Assembly (NCBI GenBank): GCA_030038435.1
Contig: JASHOY010000360.1
Location: 1 to 53,475, forward strand
Direction: 5' to 3'
DNA from: Acidobacteriaceae bacterium
GTDB lineage: Bacteria > Acidobacteriota > Terriglobia > Terriglobales > Acidobacteriaceae
DNA length: 53,475 nucleotides
The notes beneath the pieces are model-generated. The model saw only the letters and a list, made by a program, of their open reading frames with translations. It searched no databases and had not been told where the DNA came from. Numbering within the stretch: the first letter of the stretch is position 1; each line of letters begins with the position of its first letter. Of the stretch, positions 23,648-32,279 are shown one piece after another. Position numbers and translations under genes: made by a program.

Positions 23648-24505
23648 ATGGGTAATCGCTTCAATGCTTATCGGGACTACGGCGTGGGGATCGGCTTGCG
23701 GATTCCGCACTACGCGCATATTTTTGCGCATAAGCCGGTGGTCGACTGGTTCGAGATTATCTCTGAAAATTTCATGATTGACGCCGGACGGCCGCTGGCG
23801 ATGCTCGAACGCATCCTGGAGCAGTACCGGGTGGTGCAGCACGGCGTCTCGATGTATTTCGGATCGGTTACGGCTCCCGATCCGGAGCATCTGCGGCGGC
23901 TCAAGCAGCTGGTGCGGCGCACCGGCACACCATGGCTCAGCGACCATCTGTGCTGGGGCAGCGTGGATGGCACATACACGCACGATCTGCTGCCCCTGCC
24001 CTACACCTGGGAAGCAGTGGAGCGCACCGCCGAGCGGGTGCGCATGGTGCAGGACTTTCTGGAAATTCCGGTGGCCGTCGAGAACGTTTCCAGCTACGCG
24101 GCATTTACCGGCTCGCAGATGACGGAATGGGAATTTCTCAATGAAGTGGTGGAACGCGCCGACTGCGGGATTTTGCTGGATGTGAACAACATCTATGTGT
24201 CGGCAATGAACCACGAGTTCGAGCCCATGGATTATGTGAATGCGATACCCGCCGAACGCGTCGCGCAGATTCACATAGCCGGACATTCCAAGTATGAGAA
24301 GTACATTCTCGACACGCATGACCATGCAGTGATTGACCCCGTCTGGCGGCTCTATGCGCGGGCCATTGAACGCTGCGGGCCAACGCCAACGCTGCTCGAA
24401 TGGGATGACCACATACCCAGTTTCGAGGAGGTTCACGCCGAGGCGAAGAAGGCGGAGCGCTGGCTGAATGCGAAACCCGTCCAGCTTGCGGAGGCGGCCA
24501 AATGA
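23648..24505 (+). CDS. bufB: DUF692/MNIO family multinuclear non-haem iron oxidase (bufferin-modifying)
   Basis: 285 residues from ATG 23648-23650; the open frame upstream consists of repeat-derived heptads and is not part of the protein. TIM-barrel MNIO family (MbnB/HvfB/BufB). Candidate iron ligands lie in conserved spots: H65 (VVQHGVS), D99/H100 (LSDHLCWG), E145/N146 (VAVENVSSY), D178/N180 (ILLDVNNIY), H209 and H213 (QIHIAGH), D222/H224/H226 (LDTHDH), E251/D253 (LLEWDDH). Family knowledge: the enzyme uses two or three irons and O2 to rearrange peptide cysteines. The stop codon overlaps the start of the DUF2063 gene (ATGA). Predicted substrate is the precursor encoded just upstream. Confidence 0.93.
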   Translation: MGNRFNAYRDYGVGIGLRIPHYAHIFAHKPVVDWFEIISENFMIDAGRPLAMLERILEQYRVVQHGVSMYFGSVTAPDPEHLRRLKQLVRRTGTPWLSDHLCWGSVDGTYTHDLLPLPYTWEAVERTAERVRMVQDFLEIPVAVENVSSYAAFTGSQMTEWEFLNEVVERADCGILLDVNNIYVSAMNHEFEPMDYVNAIPAERVAQIHIAGHSKYEKYILDTHDHAVIDPVWRLYARAIERCGPTPTLLEWDDHIPSFEEVHAEAKKAERWLNAKPVQLAEAAK

Positions 24506-25413
24506 GCGCGGAAAGCATGGACCTGGCAGCGCTGCAGCGGGAGATGGCGATGGCCGTGATGAGGCCGTTGACCGCAGATGAGCAGATGCAGCAGCAGGCG
24601 GCAGATGGGCGCTCGATGGCTGCCGTCGCCGAAACTTTTATCGCTCCCAACAGCCGGCTGACCGCATTCGAGCGGCTGGAGATTTACAACCGTCAGTACT
24701 GGTTTCGCGTGCTGAGCGCCTTGGCGGAGGATTTCCCCGGGCTGCGCGCCGTTCTGGGCAGCCGGCGCTACGATGCGCTGGCGATTGCTTACCTGACCGC
24801 GCATCCCAGCCGCTCTTTTACGCTGCGCAACCTGGGATCGAAACTGCCGCTGTGGCTGGCTGCAAATCCGCAGTATGCGGGGCGGCGTCACCGGCTGGCT
24901 GTGGATGTGGCGCGGATTGAATGGGCTTTTGTGGAGGCGTTTGACTCGGCCGAGCGCCCGCCGCTGACCTTAGAGCAGATTGCGACGCTGGACGGGAACT
25001 CCCGACTGGCTCTGCAGCCGCATTTGCGCCTGCTGATGCTCGAATATCCGGCAGATGAACTGGTGCTGGCGTTGCACATGCGGGAGAAGCGGCAGACCAG
25101 CGAAGCTGGTGTGGAGCTCGAAGAGGATGAAGAGCCGCCCGCGGAGCTGTCGCGGTTGCGGCGGCGGACGACATGGCTCGCGGCTCACCGGATTGATTTT
25201 TCGGTTTACTATAAGCGACTGCGGCCGGAGGAGTATCTTACCTTAAGTGCCATTCGCGAGGGATTGCCGTTGTCGGAAGCCGTTGCTGCGGGATTCGCCG
25301 AATCGCGCAGTACGGAGGGCCGGCGCGCGGCGCAGGTGAGGGATTGGTTTGCGGATTGGGCCGAACTGGGCTGGATTTGCGCGCCGGAACTGGACGAATC
25401 CATTGCAATCTAG
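24502..25413 (+). CDS. bufC: DUF2063 protein, MNIO partner (BufC/HvfC-like)
   Basis: 303 residues, start overlapping the bufB stop by four bases. The N-terminal half has the DUF2063 signature: LAALQREMAMAV near the start, RLTAFERLEIYNRQYWFRVLSALAEDFPGLRAVLG, then YLTAHPSRSFTLRNLGSKL and the DVARIEWAFVEAFDSAE region. Despite its old label as a putative DNA-binding domain, family knowledge places it as the partner protein that presents the precursor to the MNIO enzyme. The C-terminal part (EDEEPPAELSRLRRRTTWLAAHR..) is more variable. Position and overlap mean tight coupling with bufB. Confidence 0.9.
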   Translation: MSAESMDLAALQREMAMAVMRPLTADEQMQQQAADGRSMAAVAETFIAPNSRLTAFERLEIYNRQYWFRVLSALAEDFPGLRAVLGSRRYDALAIAYLTAHPSRSFTLRNLGSKLPLWLAANPQYAGRRHRLAVDVARIEWAFVEAFDSAERPPLTLEQIATLDGNSRLALQPHLRLLMLEYPADELVLALHMREKRQTSEAGVELEEDEEPPAELSRLRRRTTWLAAHRIDFSVYYKRLRPEEYLTLSAIREGLPLSEAVAAGFAESRSTEGRRAAQVRDWFADWAELGWICAPELDESIAI

Positions 25414-25502
25414 AAACGCCAGAGGCTTCCGGCTATTAGGTTCGTGGTCGGGGAAATTGGTGCGCTGCAGGGTTCGATGCCAGCTTCCTGGGAAGGGAAT
25501 CG

Positions 25503-26021
25503 ATGAAAGGGTTCTTACGTCTTCTGAACAACTTCAATAGCGCTTGTTCTGCTGTCTTCAACAGGCTGCGGGATCCTCTGCTGCTGGCCATCCGGCTTTA
25601 CTGGGGATGGCAGTTTGCGCAGGATGGCTGGGGCAAGTTTACGCACCTGGCGCGAGTTGCGGACTATTTCGGCACTCTTCATCTGCCTGTGCCTTACGCG
25701 ACGGCGCTGCTGATCTCGATGGTGGAGCTTATCGGCGGGATTTTTCTGGCTCTCGGCTTGGTTTCGCGGCTCACATCGCTGGTGCTTTTTGTGAATATGA
25801 CCGTCGCCTACCTTGCCGCGCCCGACGACCGCGTCAACTTCTCGCACATACTGTCCAACCCCAGCGATTTTTACAATGCAACCCCCTATACCTACTGGTT
25901 TGCGGCGCTGCTGATTCTGATTTTTGGCGCCGGATGGTTTGCTCTGGATACAATTTTTGCTGCAATCGCGGCGCGCAAGCAGGCGATAGCTGTCACTTCG
26001 TCTCAGGCTAAGGCGGTTTAG
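25503..26021 (+). CDS. DoxX family membrane protein of the bufferin operon
   Basis: 172 residues with four TM segments (about 22-42 LRDPLLLAIRLYWGWQFAQDG, 63-85 YATALLISMVELIGGIFLALGL, 87-106, 128-150 YWFAALLILIFGAGWFALDTI). The RLYWGWQFAQDGWGKF segment is the DoxX signature. GGGAAGGGAATCG precedes the ATG. In bufferin and hvf operons a DoxX-like protein is the usual fourth member (BufD/HvfD) and may assist electron supply or export; its role is not settled. The 89-base gap after bufC holds no terminator, so it belongs to the operon. 26022-26240 downstream has only a small GGGGCTAAAGCCCC palindrome (26098-26111). Confidence 0.88.
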   Translation: MKGFLRLLNNFNSACSAVFNRLRDPLLLAIRLYWGWQFAQDGWGKFTHLARVADYFGTLHLPVPYATALLISMVELIGGIFLALGLVSRLTSLVLFVNMTVAYLAAPDDRVNFSHILSNPSDFYNATPYTYWFAALLILIFGAGWFALDTIFAAIAARKQAIAVTSSQAKAV

Positions 26022-26240
26022 AAGAACGTATCAGAGGCTGAACTGGCTTTGGAAAAGGTTCGAATAGAAGGCATAGGTGGCGGAGGCGAGTTTGGCAGGG
26101 GCTAAAGCCCCGCTCCCTTTGCGACACATGCCCCCGACGCAAGCGTGCCCTGGCTACAAAGCCTCTTCCATTGAGTTTTTCCGCAGCCTGTGAAGCCCGG
26201 ATTGCCGGTGAAGCGTCGAAGGACGCAGGCGTGACGGGAC

Positions 26241-26274
26241 AAAAAGAAAGGCCGGGGTTAGCAAAACCCCGGCC
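26241..26274 (-). terminator. Intrinsic terminator of the DUF5666/TonB-receptor operon
   Basis: Minus strand GGCCGGGGTT - loop of 5 - AACCCCGGCC forms a perfect 10-bp stem followed by TTTCTTTTT. It lies 22 bases past the stop codon of the receptor at 26297. Confidence 0.85.
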
Positions 26275-26296
26275 CACTCAAGCAACCAGCAACTTG

Positions 26297-29278
26297 TCAG
26301 AACTGGAACGATGTCTGGAAAAAGATGCGCCGCGACGCCGAGCCGGTGGAGAAAATCCCTCCGGCAAGGCTTGTGGATTTGCCGAAGCTCGTTTCCGAGA
26401 CCGTTCCCTCCGGCGTTCCATAGTTGACGTTGTTGAAGAGATTCAATGCCTGAACGCTGAATTCGAGCGAGTATTTGCGTCCCGTACCTGCCGGACCGCC
26501 GAATGGCCCTCCTCCTCCGCCGCCGAACGGTCCGCCGAATCTGCCGCCGCGCCCATGGAAGCCCCCGCCCCGCTGCGGGCCGCCTGGTCCTTCAATCTCC
26601 GGCCCGATGCCGAAGGAGCGGCTCAGGCGGAAGTTTACAGCCACCGATGAGGGGCTGTTGCCGGGATCAAATGGAACCAGCGCCTCGCCGGATGTTGGTG
26701 TAATGTCCAGGCACCCGAAGGAAGTATCAAAATACTGGCTCGATCCCGCCGTGCAATCGGATGAGTCCACAACTCCAGGCCGGTCGTTGAAGAAGTTATC
26801 GCCGGTAAGGTCGAAGGGAGTGGTGAGGTTGTAGGGATTGCCCCCTCGGGCAATCATGAAGGGGCTGTAGCTGATTCCCAGCGGGCCGGTGTAACTGCCC
26901 ATGAGGAACAGCCACTGCGGACTGACCCAGTGGGCGCGCCCGTAACTGTCGCGCAAATTATAGGAGTTCTCCGCATCGCCGGTGTTGGCGTTGGCCCAGC
27001 TGGCGTTATAGAAGCCCATCAGGTTGAACTTGCGCGTAACCTGCGCATGGATGTTCACAATGAGCTGGTTTTCCTTGTAGACTGCCTCGGGAAAAAATTC
27101 ATCAATAAGGCCCGGGAGGTTCGGGTTGGGCCGGACGCCGGTAAGCGTTGAGCTTCCGTACTCAAAGGTTCCCGGAAGATATGCGTTGGCGTTGATGGTC
27201 GCCATCTGATGCAGACCCAGCGAGTGCAGATAGGTGAACGTCAGCGTCGAGGTCTTGGTCAGTTGCCGCTCCAGGCTGAGGCCGAGCATCTCATCGTACG
27301 GCGAGTGGTAGGTGGGGTCGAGCACATCGATCTGCGGCGCCGACTCCGTCCCCGCGCCGCAAGAGGACACGCCGCCCGGAACCGAACTGAGACTGGTCGA
27401 AGTGAAACAGGTCGGATTGTTGATCACCGTTTGCGTCTGGCTGCGAGCCCCGCCGTTGAACTGTTCCAGATCCATCAGGCTGTCATCCTGAAAACGGTCA
27501 TAAAAGAATCCAAAACCGCCGCGGATCACCGTCTTTTGCACCGTGCCCTTCTTGTGCCCGTCGAGCGCGTAGGCAAAGGCAAAACGCGGCGCCCAGTCCG
27601 AGTGGTCTGCCACGTGGTTTTGCGACTCCCAGCGCATGCCCAGCGAGATGGTCAGGAAGGGGTTCACCTTCCAATCGTCCTGGTAGAAGAGGGCGTTATC
27701 GAAGACATTGGCGGAGAAGTCCGTTGGGCCGGTCGTATAATTCAGCCGGATGGGCGTGCAGGTCTGTCCTGAGGGGCAGGCTGCCGCAATCTGCGCGATG
27801 GTCTGGCCTTGTTGAACGCCATTCCACGTGTCCACGAAGGCGGTGGGGTTGGAAAAGATGAAGCTGCCGTTGAAGCCGCCATTCGAAGAGTTCGCCTCAC
27901 GGTTGTCCCGCGCCCAGATCCCGAACTTGATGGCATGCTTGCCCGCGGTCAGCGTAGTGAAGTTTTGGAGCTCCAGATGCAGCGAATGGTCATTGCTATA
28001 TTGGCTGGAGCTGCCGCCCAAACTGAACTCACCTTGGGCGGAAATGGAGGGAGTGGTGGCCACAGGTACTCCCAAAGTGATGCCGCGCCGGTATTCCACG
28101 CGCGTCTCGTTCACCAGGTGATCGTTGACGATCTGCGTGTCGTCAAGCTGAACGGTGTTCTCATTGGAATTCGATGAGCTCGCCTGCGACGGAAAGGACT
28201 GCGTTCCTCCCAGGAGATTGGATTGATCGTAGCTGAAGTACTGGTAGCGCAAGGTGAGGGTGTTCTTCTGCCCCAGTTGCATGTCGATGCGCGGTGAAAT
28301 CAAAAGATGTGTGGAAGGGCTGATGACACTGCCTGACACGCGGCTACCCGAGGGGGCCAGAGAATACAGGTTGGTTGTGGGGTCCAGGATCGGGCCGCCA
28401 GGAATCGTGTACACGCTGGCGTTCTGGAAGCTGCGTCTTTGAAAGGTGAAGAAATAGGATGCCCATTTCGACAGCGGGCCGCTCACCGTGCCGTTGAACA
28501 TGTAGCTGTAGTAGGAGGGCAGCGGGCTGAGGAACGGGTCGCCGGTGTTGAAAACGTTGTCGTTGCCCATGGCAAAGACCCGCCCGTGCAGCGTATCGGT
28601 TCCCGGCTTGGTCAGAATCTCGATGCGACCGTACCCCAGGCGGTCAAATTCTGCGGAAAACGGATTCTGGTTGATGATGATCTGGCGAATTGCCGATTTC
28701 GGCGGAAGCTGGCCGCCGGTGAAACCGTCAATATAAATCTGTCCGCCGTTGGGACCGGCGGCGGGCCCAGCCAGCGCCTGGAGTTCGTTGGAAAGCTCGT
28801 CGGGATCGTCAGAAAGCGCGTCGAGATCCTTGCCCTTGAGAATGATTGCATTGGTGTTGGCCCCGGCCTCCGTGCTCACCTGGTCCTGACTGTCGCTGGA
28901 TACCTGCACCTGCTGCTGGGCGATGGGCAGCTCCATTTTTACGTCGAAGACCTTCGCCTGTCCGGCTTCCAGTTTGAAAGTCGGCGAAGTGTAGAGCGCG
29001 AACCCCGACCTGGAAGCCTCAACAATGTAGCTGCCTGAAGCCAGGCCAGTGATGGAATAATCGCCGGTGCCGTTTGCCGTGACCGATTTAACCGGCACCC
29101 CCATGGCATTGGTGACTGTCACCAGCGCGCCAGGGATGCGCGCGCCGGTAGGATCAGCCACATGGCCGCGAATGGAGGCCGCGGGCGGCTGACTCGCGGG
29201 AGCTTGCGCATTTGCCCCGACTGCGGCGAGCGCCAAGGCCACAACAAGATATAAGAAGCGATACAATTTCGGATACAC
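26297..29278 (-). CDS. Oar-like TonB-dependent receptor with carboxypeptidase-regulatory-like domain
   Basis: Outer-membrane protein, 993 residues. Signal peptide (MYPKLYRFLYLVVALALAAVGANAQA), a carboxypeptidase-regulatory-like domain (ASIRGHVADPTGARIPGALVTVTN), a plug with IYIDGFTGGQLPPKSAIRQI and GYGRIEILTKPGTDTLHG, and a barrel ending in FFQTSFQF with terminal Phe. Near the C-terminus an insert of about 35 residues is almost only Gly/Arg/Phe/Pro (GGPQRGGGFHGRGGRFGGPF), unusual for a barrel strand and probably a surface or periplasmic loop. The DUF5666 gene lies 41 bases upstream, so both are read from the ECF promoter at 30575-30602. Ligand unknown. Confidence 0.93.
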   Translation of the reverse strand: MYPKLYRFLYLVVALALAAVGANAQAPASQPPAASIRGHVADPTGARIPGALVTVTNAMGVPVKSVTANGTGDYSITGLASGSYIVEASRSGFALYTSPTFKLEAGQAKVFDVKMELPIAQQQVQVSSDSQDQVSTEAGANTNAIILKGKDLDALSDDPDELSNELQALAGPAAGPNGGQIYIDGFTGGQLPPKSAIRQIIINQNPFSAEFDRLGYGRIEILTKPGTDTLHGRVFAMGNDNVFNTGDPFLSPLPSYYSYMFNGTVSGPLSKWASYFFTFQRRSFQNASVYTIPGGPILDPTTNLYSLAPSGSRVSGSVISPSTHLLISPRIDMQLGQKNTLTLRYQYFSYDQSNLLGGTQSFPSQASSSNSNENTVQLDDTQIVNDHLVNETRVEYRRGITLGVPVATTPSISAQGEFSLGGSSSQYSNDHSLHLELQNFTTLTAGKHAIKFGIWARDNREANSSNGGFNGSFIFSNPTAFVDTWNGVQQGQTIAQIAAACPSGQTCTPIRLNYTTGPTDFSANVFDNALFYQDDWKVNPFLTISLGMRWESQNHVADHSDWAPRFAFAYALDGHKKGTVQKTVIRGGFGFFYDRFQDDSLMDLEQFNGGARSQTQTVINNPTCFTSTSLSSVPGGVSSCGAGTESAPQIDVLDPTYHSPYDEMLGLSLERQLTKTSTLTFTYLHSLGLHQMATINANAYLPGTFEYGSSTLTGVRPNPNLPGLIDEFFPEAVYKENQLIVNIHAQVTRKFNLMGFYNASWANANTGDAENSYNLRDSYGRAHWVSPQWLFLMGSYTGPLGISYSPFMIARGGNPYNLTTPFDLTGDNFFNDRPGVVDSSDCTAGSSQYFDTSFGCLDITPTSGEALVPFDPGNSPSSVAVNFRLSRSFGIGPEIEGPGGPQRGGGFHGRGGRFGGPFGGGGGGPFGGPAGTGRKYSLEFSVQALNLFNNVNYGTPEGTVSETSFGKSTSLAGGIFSTGSASRRIFFQTSFQF

Positions 29279-29319
29279 GTCACCCTCACTGGTTATTGGT
29301 TAGAAAAATTCGGATATCA

Positions 29320-30510
29320 CTACTGGGCGCCCGCGCCGCCCCCTCCTTCACTCTCAGCGGCGCCGCTGCCATTGTTCATGCTCCAACTGCTGAGCAGATC
29401 CTGACTTGCCGGTGCTTCGAGCAGCGGTTCGACACCGGCGATGAGCGTGATGGCGGTGACGTCGGATGTGCCTTGGGTGGCCACAAGCATGACGGCTTCG
29501 CCCTTTTTCAGGTCAGAAAATTGGATCGCCGGCGCGCGGCTCAGTATCTGCTGCGGATTCATCTCCCCGCGTCCGCCTTCCCCCATGCCCGGGCCGCCGC
29601 GGGACATTCCGCCTCCGCCTCCGCTTTCAGGACGGCCATTTTCGCCGCGCCCGCCGCGCATCCCGCCCGGCGCCTCGCCTTTGAGCCGCATGGCAATAAA
29701 CTGCGCCATCCGCTCAGGCAGGTCCCGCATCTGTGCTTCCGGAGTGATGTGGATGGTCACCGGCTTCTTGGTCAGCAGGTCTTTGACGACGATCGTCTGG
29801 TTGCCCCCATCCACCGACGTGACCAGCCCCGACACGTTGCGAAAGCTGCCCGACACAACTTCCTGCGCCGTCAATTCCGTGCCATCCGCGTTCTTCGTTC
29901 CCCGGGCCATTAATTGGTCGCCGGGGTGAATGTCCGCAATCGGCGCCGGTTTGGCCTCCGCATAGCTGACACTGGCGGGCGCGTAACGCTTCAGCACCGT
30001 TGACGGAGTGGTATTCACGGTGACCGTCTTAGTCGTGAGGCCGGCACCCGCAGACACCACGATCGTGCCCGTCGAGGCATCCACGCTCTTCACCAGACCG
30101 CCGACACCCTCGTCCCAGGCCTGCGCCTCCTGCTCCTGCCGCTTGACCACATCTTCATGCTTGATGGCGATAATCTCGGCGGCCTGCGGCGTGGCTCCGG
30201 TGGAGCTGCTGCTCAGCAGGACCAGCAACCGGTCGCCCACCGCCAGATCGCTGAACGGCATGGCCACCGCATTGCTCAAACTGGTCTGGCCCGGTTCGAT
30301 GCGCCGGATGGTCGTCGAAGAGGGAACCTCGAACTGGTGTTCATCCCCTGCGGCGGTCTTGATGGTGACATCGTTGCCTTGGATGGCGGCGATGGAACCC
30401 AGATATCGCGTGGGAGTTTGGGCGACAATGGCCGGGACCGCCGTCAGTAGCACGCCTGCAATTGTCCAAAGTGCCATCCATCGCCGAGTCAGCACCAACC
30501 GCGTGTCCAT
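29320..30510 (-). CDS. Exported DUF5666-type protein
   Basis: 396 residues from ATG 30508-30510, with GGAG nine bases upstream; a GTG at 30543 would add eleven residues without benefit. Signal peptide (..WMALWTIAGVLLTAVPAIVAQ). Three OB-like beta modules of DUF5666 type: RYLGSIAAIQGNDVTIKTAAG, GGLVKSVDASTGTIVVSAG and SGLVTSVDGGNQTIVVKD, each followed by a stretch on allowed values (VGDRLLVLL, PGDQLMARG). A Gly/Arg/Met-rich region (GGMRGGRGENGRPESGGGGGMSRGG) separates the last part. Function unknown; the pairing with an Oar-like receptor in one operon suggests envelope work. The Gly-rich inserts in both proteins are a shared oddity. Confidence 0.82.
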   Translation of the reverse strand: MDTRLVLTRRWMALWTIAGVLLTAVPAIVAQTPTRYLGSIAAIQGNDVTIKTAAGDEHQFEVPSSTTIRRIEPGQTSLSNAVAMPFSDLAVGDRLLVLLSSSSTGATPQAAEIIAIKHEDVVKRQEQEAQAWDEGVGGLVKSVDASTGTIVVSAGAGLTTKTVTVNTTPSTVLKRYAPASVSYAEAKPAPIADIHPGDQLMARGTKNADGTELTAQEVVSGSFRNVSGLVTSVDGGNQTIVVKDLLTKKPVTIHITPEAQMRDLPERMAQFIAMRLKGEAPGGMRGGRGENGRPESGGGGGMSRGGPGMGEGGRGEMNPQQILSRAPAIQFSDLKKGEAVMLVATQGTSDVTAITLIAGVEPLLEAPASQDLLSSWSMNNGSGAAESEGGGGAGAQ

Positions 30511-30574
30511 AAATCGGTTCTCCACTCCCTCAATCCCTTTCACACCAGAAGCCCAGAAATTGTTCCTATTCGAG

Positions 30575-30602
30575 TAGACGAGTCACTGCGCCAAAAGGTT
30601 GA
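30575..30602 (-). promoter_or_regulatory. ECF sigma promoter of the DUF5666/TonB-receptor operon
   Basis: Minus strand CAACCTTTT (AACCTTTT = 30593-30600), then -10 CGTCTA (30575-30580), with 16 bases between AACC and CGTCTA. This is the textbook shape of an ECF (RpoE-like) promoter. It lies about 65 bases before the DUF5666 start codon. A perfect 7-bp palindrome CCTTAAG-CCGCG-CTTAAGG (30627-30645) lies just upstream of the -35 and could be an operator or the end of the preceding transcript. Confidence 0.65.
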
Positions 30603-30761
30603 AGCTTTAATGCTCGTTTCAATGCACCTTAAGCCGCGCTTAAGGCTTTGAGAGTCAAGAAGCTCCGGAGCCGCAAAGAAACGGAGATCTTGCGCTCCGG
30701 GCGCCTGAACCGCAGGTTTTCCGGGGTAAATGGCGGCAGGCTGTCCCGGCTCCAGCCGGGG

Positions 30762-32279
30762 TTAGCGGCCGGCGATGGCTGCACTTTCCAGAAACCGGTA
30801 ACTGCCTGAGGGCGACGGAACCACATCCGTTAACCTCCGGTTGTGCACAATCACCGTATCGAGATACCAGAGATTTACAGAGGGCAGATCGCGGGCCAGA
30901 ATCTGCTGCACTTCTATGTAATCGCTCCGCCGCCTCGCCAGGTTCGGATTTTCCGCCGCATCCTTCAAAAGCGCATCGAGTTTAGGATTCGAGTAGCGGC
31001 CGCGGTTGGCGCCGTCGGGCGGAAAGCTGGCCGTGGAAAACACGTAGCTGTAGATATCGGGCTGCTGATTCCCACCCACCCATTTAAGCGAATACATCTG
31101 AAATGCGCCCCGAGTGACGTCGGAATAAAACGTCGCAAATTCATAGCTGCGCAGCTCCAGCGCGATGCCGATCTTCGCCAGTTCCTGCTGAAGCACCACG
31201 GCTAGAAGGCGTGTCTGCTCGTCGTGGCTGATCTTCATGGTGAGATGAAAGCGCACTCCGTCCGGGCCGCGCCTGAACCCGGCTTCGTCGAGGAGCCGGT
31301 CAGCGCGCGCGGGATCGTAGTCGTAGCGTGCGACATTACCTGTCCACGCCCAGTGATTGGCCGGCAGCAGGCTCACGGCCGGCTCGGCTCGCCCGCCCCA
31401 CAAAGTGCGGATAATCAAGGGACGATCGATGGCGCAGGCGATCGCCTGCCGCACTCTGACGTGCTTCAAGATGGGGTCGCGGGTGTTAAAGGCCAGGTAC
31501 TGGATGTCGGTCCCCGGCGCGTCTGTTACACGCAGATTGGGACGGCGCGCAAGCATGGGCAGTACGTCCATGGGAAGGGAATTCATCTCCACGTCCGCTG
31601 AACCCTTTTCCAGTTCGAGCGCCATGGTGATGGCATCCGGCACCACGGCGAAACGGATCCGCGCGATTCTCGGTTTCTCCGACCAACTCAGAGGGTTGCG
31701 GGCAATCAGCACATCCTGGTCTATGCGCTGGCTCACAAACCGGAATGGCCCTGTGCCTACGGGGTCGCGCCAGAAGTTGCTGCCCGCTCCGTAAGGCACC
31801 ACCCCGAAGGCTCCGGTGGCAAGATTGGTGAGCAAAAAATTGTCGGGATGATTGAGGTGAAAGACCACGGTCAGCGGGCCGGCGGCTTCCACGCTGGCAA
31901 TGGACTTGTAGGCCGCCGCCTTGGGCGAGATGACCGCTCCGTTGCGTATGGAATCGATCGACCAGACCACGTCGCGCGCGGTCAGCGCCTGCCCGTCGCT
32001 GAAGCGCACGCCGGGGCGCAGATGAAAGATAAGCGTGAGGGGGTTGGGCTGCTCCCACCGGGTGGCCAGCGCCGGCGTAAATTGATAGTGCGCGTTGCGG
32101 TCAACCAGGCCGTCGAAGAGCAGCTCGTCGATGTGCTCGGAAGCTTCGTCGGTGCCGATGCGGGGATCGAGGTTGGCCGGACTGCTCTGGATCATGAACA
32201 CCAGGGTTCGCGGGTCGCGATGGGCGACGCGGCAGCCCACCAGCAGCAACAGTGCCGCGAGCAGGGCGGCTTTACACAT
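30762..32279 (-). CDS. Peptide-type ABC substrate-binding lipoprotein (SBP family 5)
   Basis: 505 residues from ATG 32277-32279, overlapping the end of anmK by eight bases. Lipoprotein signal MCKAALLAALLLLVGC with lipidated C16. Family-5 binding-protein features: LVFMIQSSPANLDPRIGTDEASEHIDELLFDGLV, then PLTLIFHLRPGVRFSDGQALTARDVVWSIDS, and the C-terminal QILARDLPSVNLWYLDTVIV. Relatives bind oligopeptides (OppA, DppA) or murein peptide (MppA). The overlap with anmK and nagZ suggests a muropeptide ligand; that is inference, and no permease genes are adjacent. The longer open frame upstream runs into anmK and is not used. Confidence 0.9.
   Translation of the reverse strand: MCKAALLAALLLLVGCRVAHRDPRTLVFMIQSSPANLDPRIGTDEASEHIDELLFDGLVDRNAHYQFTPALATRWEQPNPLTLIFHLRPGVRFSDGQALTARDVVWSIDSIRNGAVISPKAAAYKSIASVEAAGPLTVVFHLNHPDNFLLTNLATGAFGVVPYGAGSNFWRDPVGTGPFRFVSQRIDQDVLIARNPLSWSEKPRIARIRFAVVPDAITMALELEKGSADVEMNSLPMDVLPMLARRPNLRVTDAPGTDIQYLAFNTRDPILKHVRVRQAIACAIDRPLIIRTLWGGRAEPAVSLLPANHWAWTGNVARYDYDPARADRLLDEAGFRRGPDGVRFHLTMKISHDEQTRLLAVVLQQELAKIGIALELRSYEFATFYSDVTRGAFQMYSLKWVGGNQQPDIYSYVFSTASFPPDGANRGRYSNPKLDALLKDAAENPNLARRRSDYIEVQQILARDLPSVNLWYLDTVIVHNRRLTDVVPSPSGSYRFLESAAIAGR

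Noticed and set aside
23591..24436. 281-codon minus frame opposite bufB
   Set aside because: bufB has all MNIO motifs in the plus frame; the opposite frame is a shadow.
25471..25482. GGTTCGATGCC resembling a tRNA T-loop
   Set aside because: No acceptor, D or anticodon stem can be drawn around it; it lies in the bufC-DoxX gap.
26053..26060. AAAAGGTT resembling the ECF -35 on the minus strand
   Set aside because: No CGTCTA-like -10 at the right distance and it would point into the end of the DoxX gene.
30745..30760. CCCGGC-TCCA-GCCGGG hairpin just past the binding-lipoprotein stop codon
   Set aside because: No T-run follows on the minus strand; may be a weak rho-dependent end but cannot be called a terminator.
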